Assembly: GCA_012032575.1 (NCBI GenBank)
Contig: JAAUSP010000434.1
Span: 1-6,643, forward strand
Length of the DNA: 6,643 bases
Direction: 5' to 3'
Origin: Anaerolineales bacterium
GTDB lineage: Bacteria; Chloroflexota; Anaerolineae; 4572-78; J111
The notes under the pieces are model-generated. The model saw only the letters and a program-made list of their open reading frames with translations. It had not been told where the DNA came from and made no database searches. Each line of letters starts with the position of its first letter. Position 1 is the first letter of the stretch. Below are positions 4,983 through 6,643 of the stretch, one piece after another. A program made the position numbers and the translations under genes.

Positions 4983-5381
4983 GTGGCAAAATTAATCACC
5001 GCCCACCAGGCCTTCGGGCCCCAATTAAAACTGAATAGCACTGTCCAACTTAATGAAGTGGCCGACTGGATTGCCAGGGGCACCAACCTCAAAGAAGGCG
5101 ATGTGCTGCACGTGCTGCACGAACTGAACAAGGCCATCCTGTACTTCAACCGGCACGGCACGCCGGTCAAACTGCCCGGCATCGGCATCTTTACCCCCAG
5201 TATTGACCGTGACGGCGTGATCAAGATCAACCTGCGGGCTGATGTATCCTTACGCCATGAGATCAACAGCCCCCGCGCCTACACTGGCCAGATCAATAAC
5301 AAGGCCAACATCGGCATAGACAACGAGCGCTACAAAGCCATGTGGGACCTGACCCACCCCGACGACCCGCTGGAAGTCTAA
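4983..5381 (+). CDS. HU/IHF-fold DNA-binding protein with terminal extensions
   Basis: A 132-residue protein, longer than classical HU (about 90). Residues from about 20 to 95 fit the HU/IHF fold: a helical part (VADWIARGTNLKEGDVLHVLHELNKAI), then the strand-turn segment VKLPGIGIFTPSI that corresponds to the G-x-G-x-F block of HU, then IKINLRADVSLRHEIN. It resembles the HU-related DNA-binding families PF14848 and PF18291 more than true HupA or IHF. About 35 polar residues follow. It probably binds DNA as a dimer in the cytoplasm; its role in nucleoid structure or regulation is inferred. The start is GTG, supported by AAAGGAG (4964-4970) with a long spacing of 12 bases. The gene has its own promoter and a strong terminator, so it is a single-gene unit, possibly highly expressed. 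Confidence 0.7.
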   Translation: MAKLITAHQAFGPQLKLNSTVQLNEVADWIARGTNLKEGDVLHVLHELNKAILYFNRHGTPVKLPGIGIFTPSIDRDGVIKINLRADVSLRHEINSPRAYTGQINNKANIGIDNERYKAMWDLTHPDDPLEV

Positions 5382-5412
5382 CGCTTTATCGGTTTGATTG
5401 AGAAAAACAATA

Positions 5413-5445
5413 AAAAAAGTCCCGCCGCAACGGCGGGACTTTTTT
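5413..5445. terminator. bidirectional terminator shared by converging genes
   Basis: A perfect 15-bp stem (left arm 5413-5427, core GTCCCGCCG; right arm 5431-5445) has a CAA loop and is flanked by an A tract on one side and a T tract on the other. It works on paper in both directions. It lies 31 bases after the HU-like stop and 10 bases before the end of the acuI-like gene. Confidence 0.9.
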
Positions 5446-5454
5446 ATTTGGCGA

Positions 5455-6453
5455 TCAGGCATTCACATCAATCACCACCCGGCCTTTGATCTGCCCCTTG
5501 AGAATTTGCTGGCTCAAGTCGGGCAGGGCGGCCAGAGGTGCTTCATGGATCATGGCCCCCAGCGCTTCCAGGGGCAAATCGTGGGCCAGCCGCGCCCAGG
5601 CTTCGAGGCGGCGGGGCTTAGGAACCAGCACCGAGTTGATGCCCAGGATGCTGACCCCGCGTAAAATAAAGGGGAAGACGGTGGTGTTCAGGGTAAACCC
5701 GCCGGCATTGCCACAGGCGGCGATGCTGCTCTCCTGGACCATCCCCGGCAGCAGGGCGGCCAGGGTGTCGCCGCCCACCGTATCCACCGCCCCGGCCCAG
5801 CGTTCCGATTCCAGCGGTTTGCCGGGCTTGGCCAGCACCGAGCGATCCAAAATCTCTTTGGCCCCTAGCCAGCGCAGATAATCGTGCAGTTCGGCCCGCC
5901 CGGTCGAGGCGACAACGTTATAGCCCAGGTTGGCTAAAATGGCGACGGCAATACTGCCCACGCCGCCCGCCGCGCCGGTCACGACCACTTCGCGTGGGTC
6001 GGTGGAGATCAGCCCTTTTTCTTCAAGGGCCATAATGCAGAGCATGGCCGTTACCCCGGCAGTGCCGATGCCCATCGCCTGTTTCAGGCTCAATTCCGGC
6101 GGCAGCGGCACCAGCCACCCGGCTTTGACCCGGGCCATCTGGGCAAAGCCGCCCCAATGGCTCTCGCCGACGCCCCAGCCGGTCAGTACCACTTTATCCC
6201 CTGGTTGGTAGTCGGGCGAGGCCGACTCGACCACGCTGCCGGAAAAGTCAATCCCCGGCACCAGTGGGAACTTGCGGATGATCCTGCCCTGGCCGGTCAT
6301 AGCCAGGCCATCCTTGTAGTTGAGCGTCGAGTAAGCGACCTCAACCAGCACCTCCCCCTCCGGCAGCGCCTCCCGCTCCAACTCTTTCAGTTCAACCTGC
6401 ATCCCCCCGTCTTTTTGGTCAGCAACCCAGGCTTTGAAGGTATTCTGTGGCAT
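5455..6453 (-). CDS. acuI: NADPH-dependent acrylyl-CoA reductase family (AcuI/YhdH), zinc-free MDR oxidoreductase
   Basis: A 332-residue protein whose sequence follows E. coli YhdH (324 residues) closely along its length: STLNYKD (42-48), RKFPLVPGIDFSG (60-72), TGWGVGESHWGG (91-102), IGTAGVTAMLCIMALE, and the nucleotide-binding loop VTGAAGGVG (158-166). AcuI reduces the toxic intermediate acrylyl-CoA to propionyl-CoA with NADPH in the cytoplasm, for example in dimethylsulfoniopropionate or 3-hydroxypropionate metabolism. The structural zinc cysteines of classical alcohol dehydrogenases are absent, as usual for this clade. The ATG at 6453 has AAAGGAG 8 bases upstream. No metabolic partner gene is nearby, so the in vivo substrate is inferred from the family; some members are annotated only as quinone oxidoreductases. 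The gene appears intact. Confidence 0.88.
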   Translation of the reverse strand: MPQNTFKAWVADQKDGGMQVELKELEREALPEGEVLVEVAYSTLNYKDGLAMTGQGRIIRKFPLVPGIDFSGSVVESASPDYQPGDKVVLTGWGVGESHWGGFAQMARVKAGWLVPLPPELSLKQAMGIGTAGVTAMLCIMALEEKGLISTDPREVVVTGAAGGVGSIAVAILANLGYNVVASTGRAELHDYLRWLGAKEILDRSVLAKPGKPLESERWAGAVDTVGGDTLAALLPGMVQESSIAACGNAGGFTLNTTVFPFILRGVSILGINSVLVPKPRRLEAWARLAHDLPLEALGAMIHEAPLAALPDLSQQILKGQIKGRVVIDVNA

Positions 6454-6473
6454 AGATTTTCTCCTTTGAAAAT

Positions 6474-6503
6474 AGTAGTCAGTAGCCAGTCATCAGTCGT
6501 CAG
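6474..6503 (+). repeat. heptanucleotide tandem repeat upstream of acuI
   Basis: Four consecutive 7-base units, AGTAGTC, AGTAGCC, AGTCATC and AGTCGTC, are followed by AG. They lie 20 bases upstream of the acuI start, inside its likely leader or promoter region. The function is unknown; such short repeats often vary between strains. Confidence 0.6.
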
Positions 6504-6570
6504 AAAAAAAGTTGTCATTAATTGAATCTACCGCCGATTATCAGAGTCGAATTAGTAATGAATCGCGCAA
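6504..6570. other. non-coding spacer between two heptamer repeat tracts
   Basis: No gene, terminator or convincing promoter is seen here. It includes an A7 run at its left end and otherwise unremarkable mixed sequence. The acuI promoter may lie here, but I cannot place it. Confidence 0.3.
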
Positions 6571-6643
6571 GGCGGAGGGGAAGAGGAGTGGAAGAGTAGA
6601 GGATAGAGGAGTAGAAGATAGAGGATAGAGGATGGAAGATAGA
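6571..6643 (+). repeat. purine-rich heptamer tandem repeat running off the window
   Basis: The plus strand is almost all purine. From 6593 it is organised in 7-base units of the form ARGATRG: AGAGTAG, AGGATAG, an 8-base AGGAGTAG, AAGATAG, AGGATAG, AGGATGG, AAGATAG. It continues to the window edge, so the full length is unknown. It codes for nothing convincing. Confidence 0.65.

Noticed and set aside
5486..6525. Plus-strand open frames opposite acuI
   Set aside because: They are mirrored readings of a clearly conserved reductase gene in a GC-rich region.

Overview
The window reads as a bacterial chromosomal segment, probably from an environmental or draft genome. I infer a Chloroflexota-like source from the mix of palindrome-rich dispersed repeats, heptanucleotide repeats, an IS5-family element and moderately GC-rich housekeeping genes; no rRNA or marker gene is present to prove it.

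Left part (1-2020): a minus-strand gene for a small stand-alone C39-like papain-fold cysteine protease (125-682) has a very strong Shine-Dalgarno sequence. It is divergent from the gene to its right. An IS5-family insertion sequence (742-1986) sits in the intergenic gap between them, with near-perfect 19-bp terminal inverted repeats flanked by a TA duplication. Its DDE transposase is split into two overlapping reading frames at an A6 run. A palindrome-rich segment of about 200 bp appears to have inserted later between the transposase stop codon and the left terminal repeat.

Middle part (2021-4529): one long plus-strand gene for an orphan type III restriction-like (Res) helicase-nuclease, with all main SF2 helicase motifs and a C-terminal PD-(D/E)xK nuclease. 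It is broken by two single-base frame breaks, both in the -1 direction. The restored protein would be about 836 residues. No methyltransferase (Mod) gene lies in the window, so a complete type III restriction system cannot be claimed.

Right part (4530-6643): a non-coding stretch of about 450 bp holds a degenerate 'CACAGAG' inverted repeat, a strong terminator, tandem 21-bp operator-like repeats and a good sigma-70-type promoter. These lead into a small HU/IHF-fold DNA-binding protein gene (4983-5381). That gene converges on an acrylyl-CoA reductase (AcuI/YhdH) family gene on the minus strand (5455-6453), and the two share a perfect bidirectional terminator. The region upstream of acuI carries two different 7-bp tandem repeat tracts.

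The genes do not form one pathway. The accessory-looking unit is the divergent protease/helicase-nuclease pair interrupted by the IS. The HU-like gene and acuI look like ordinary chromosomal genes with their own regulation.
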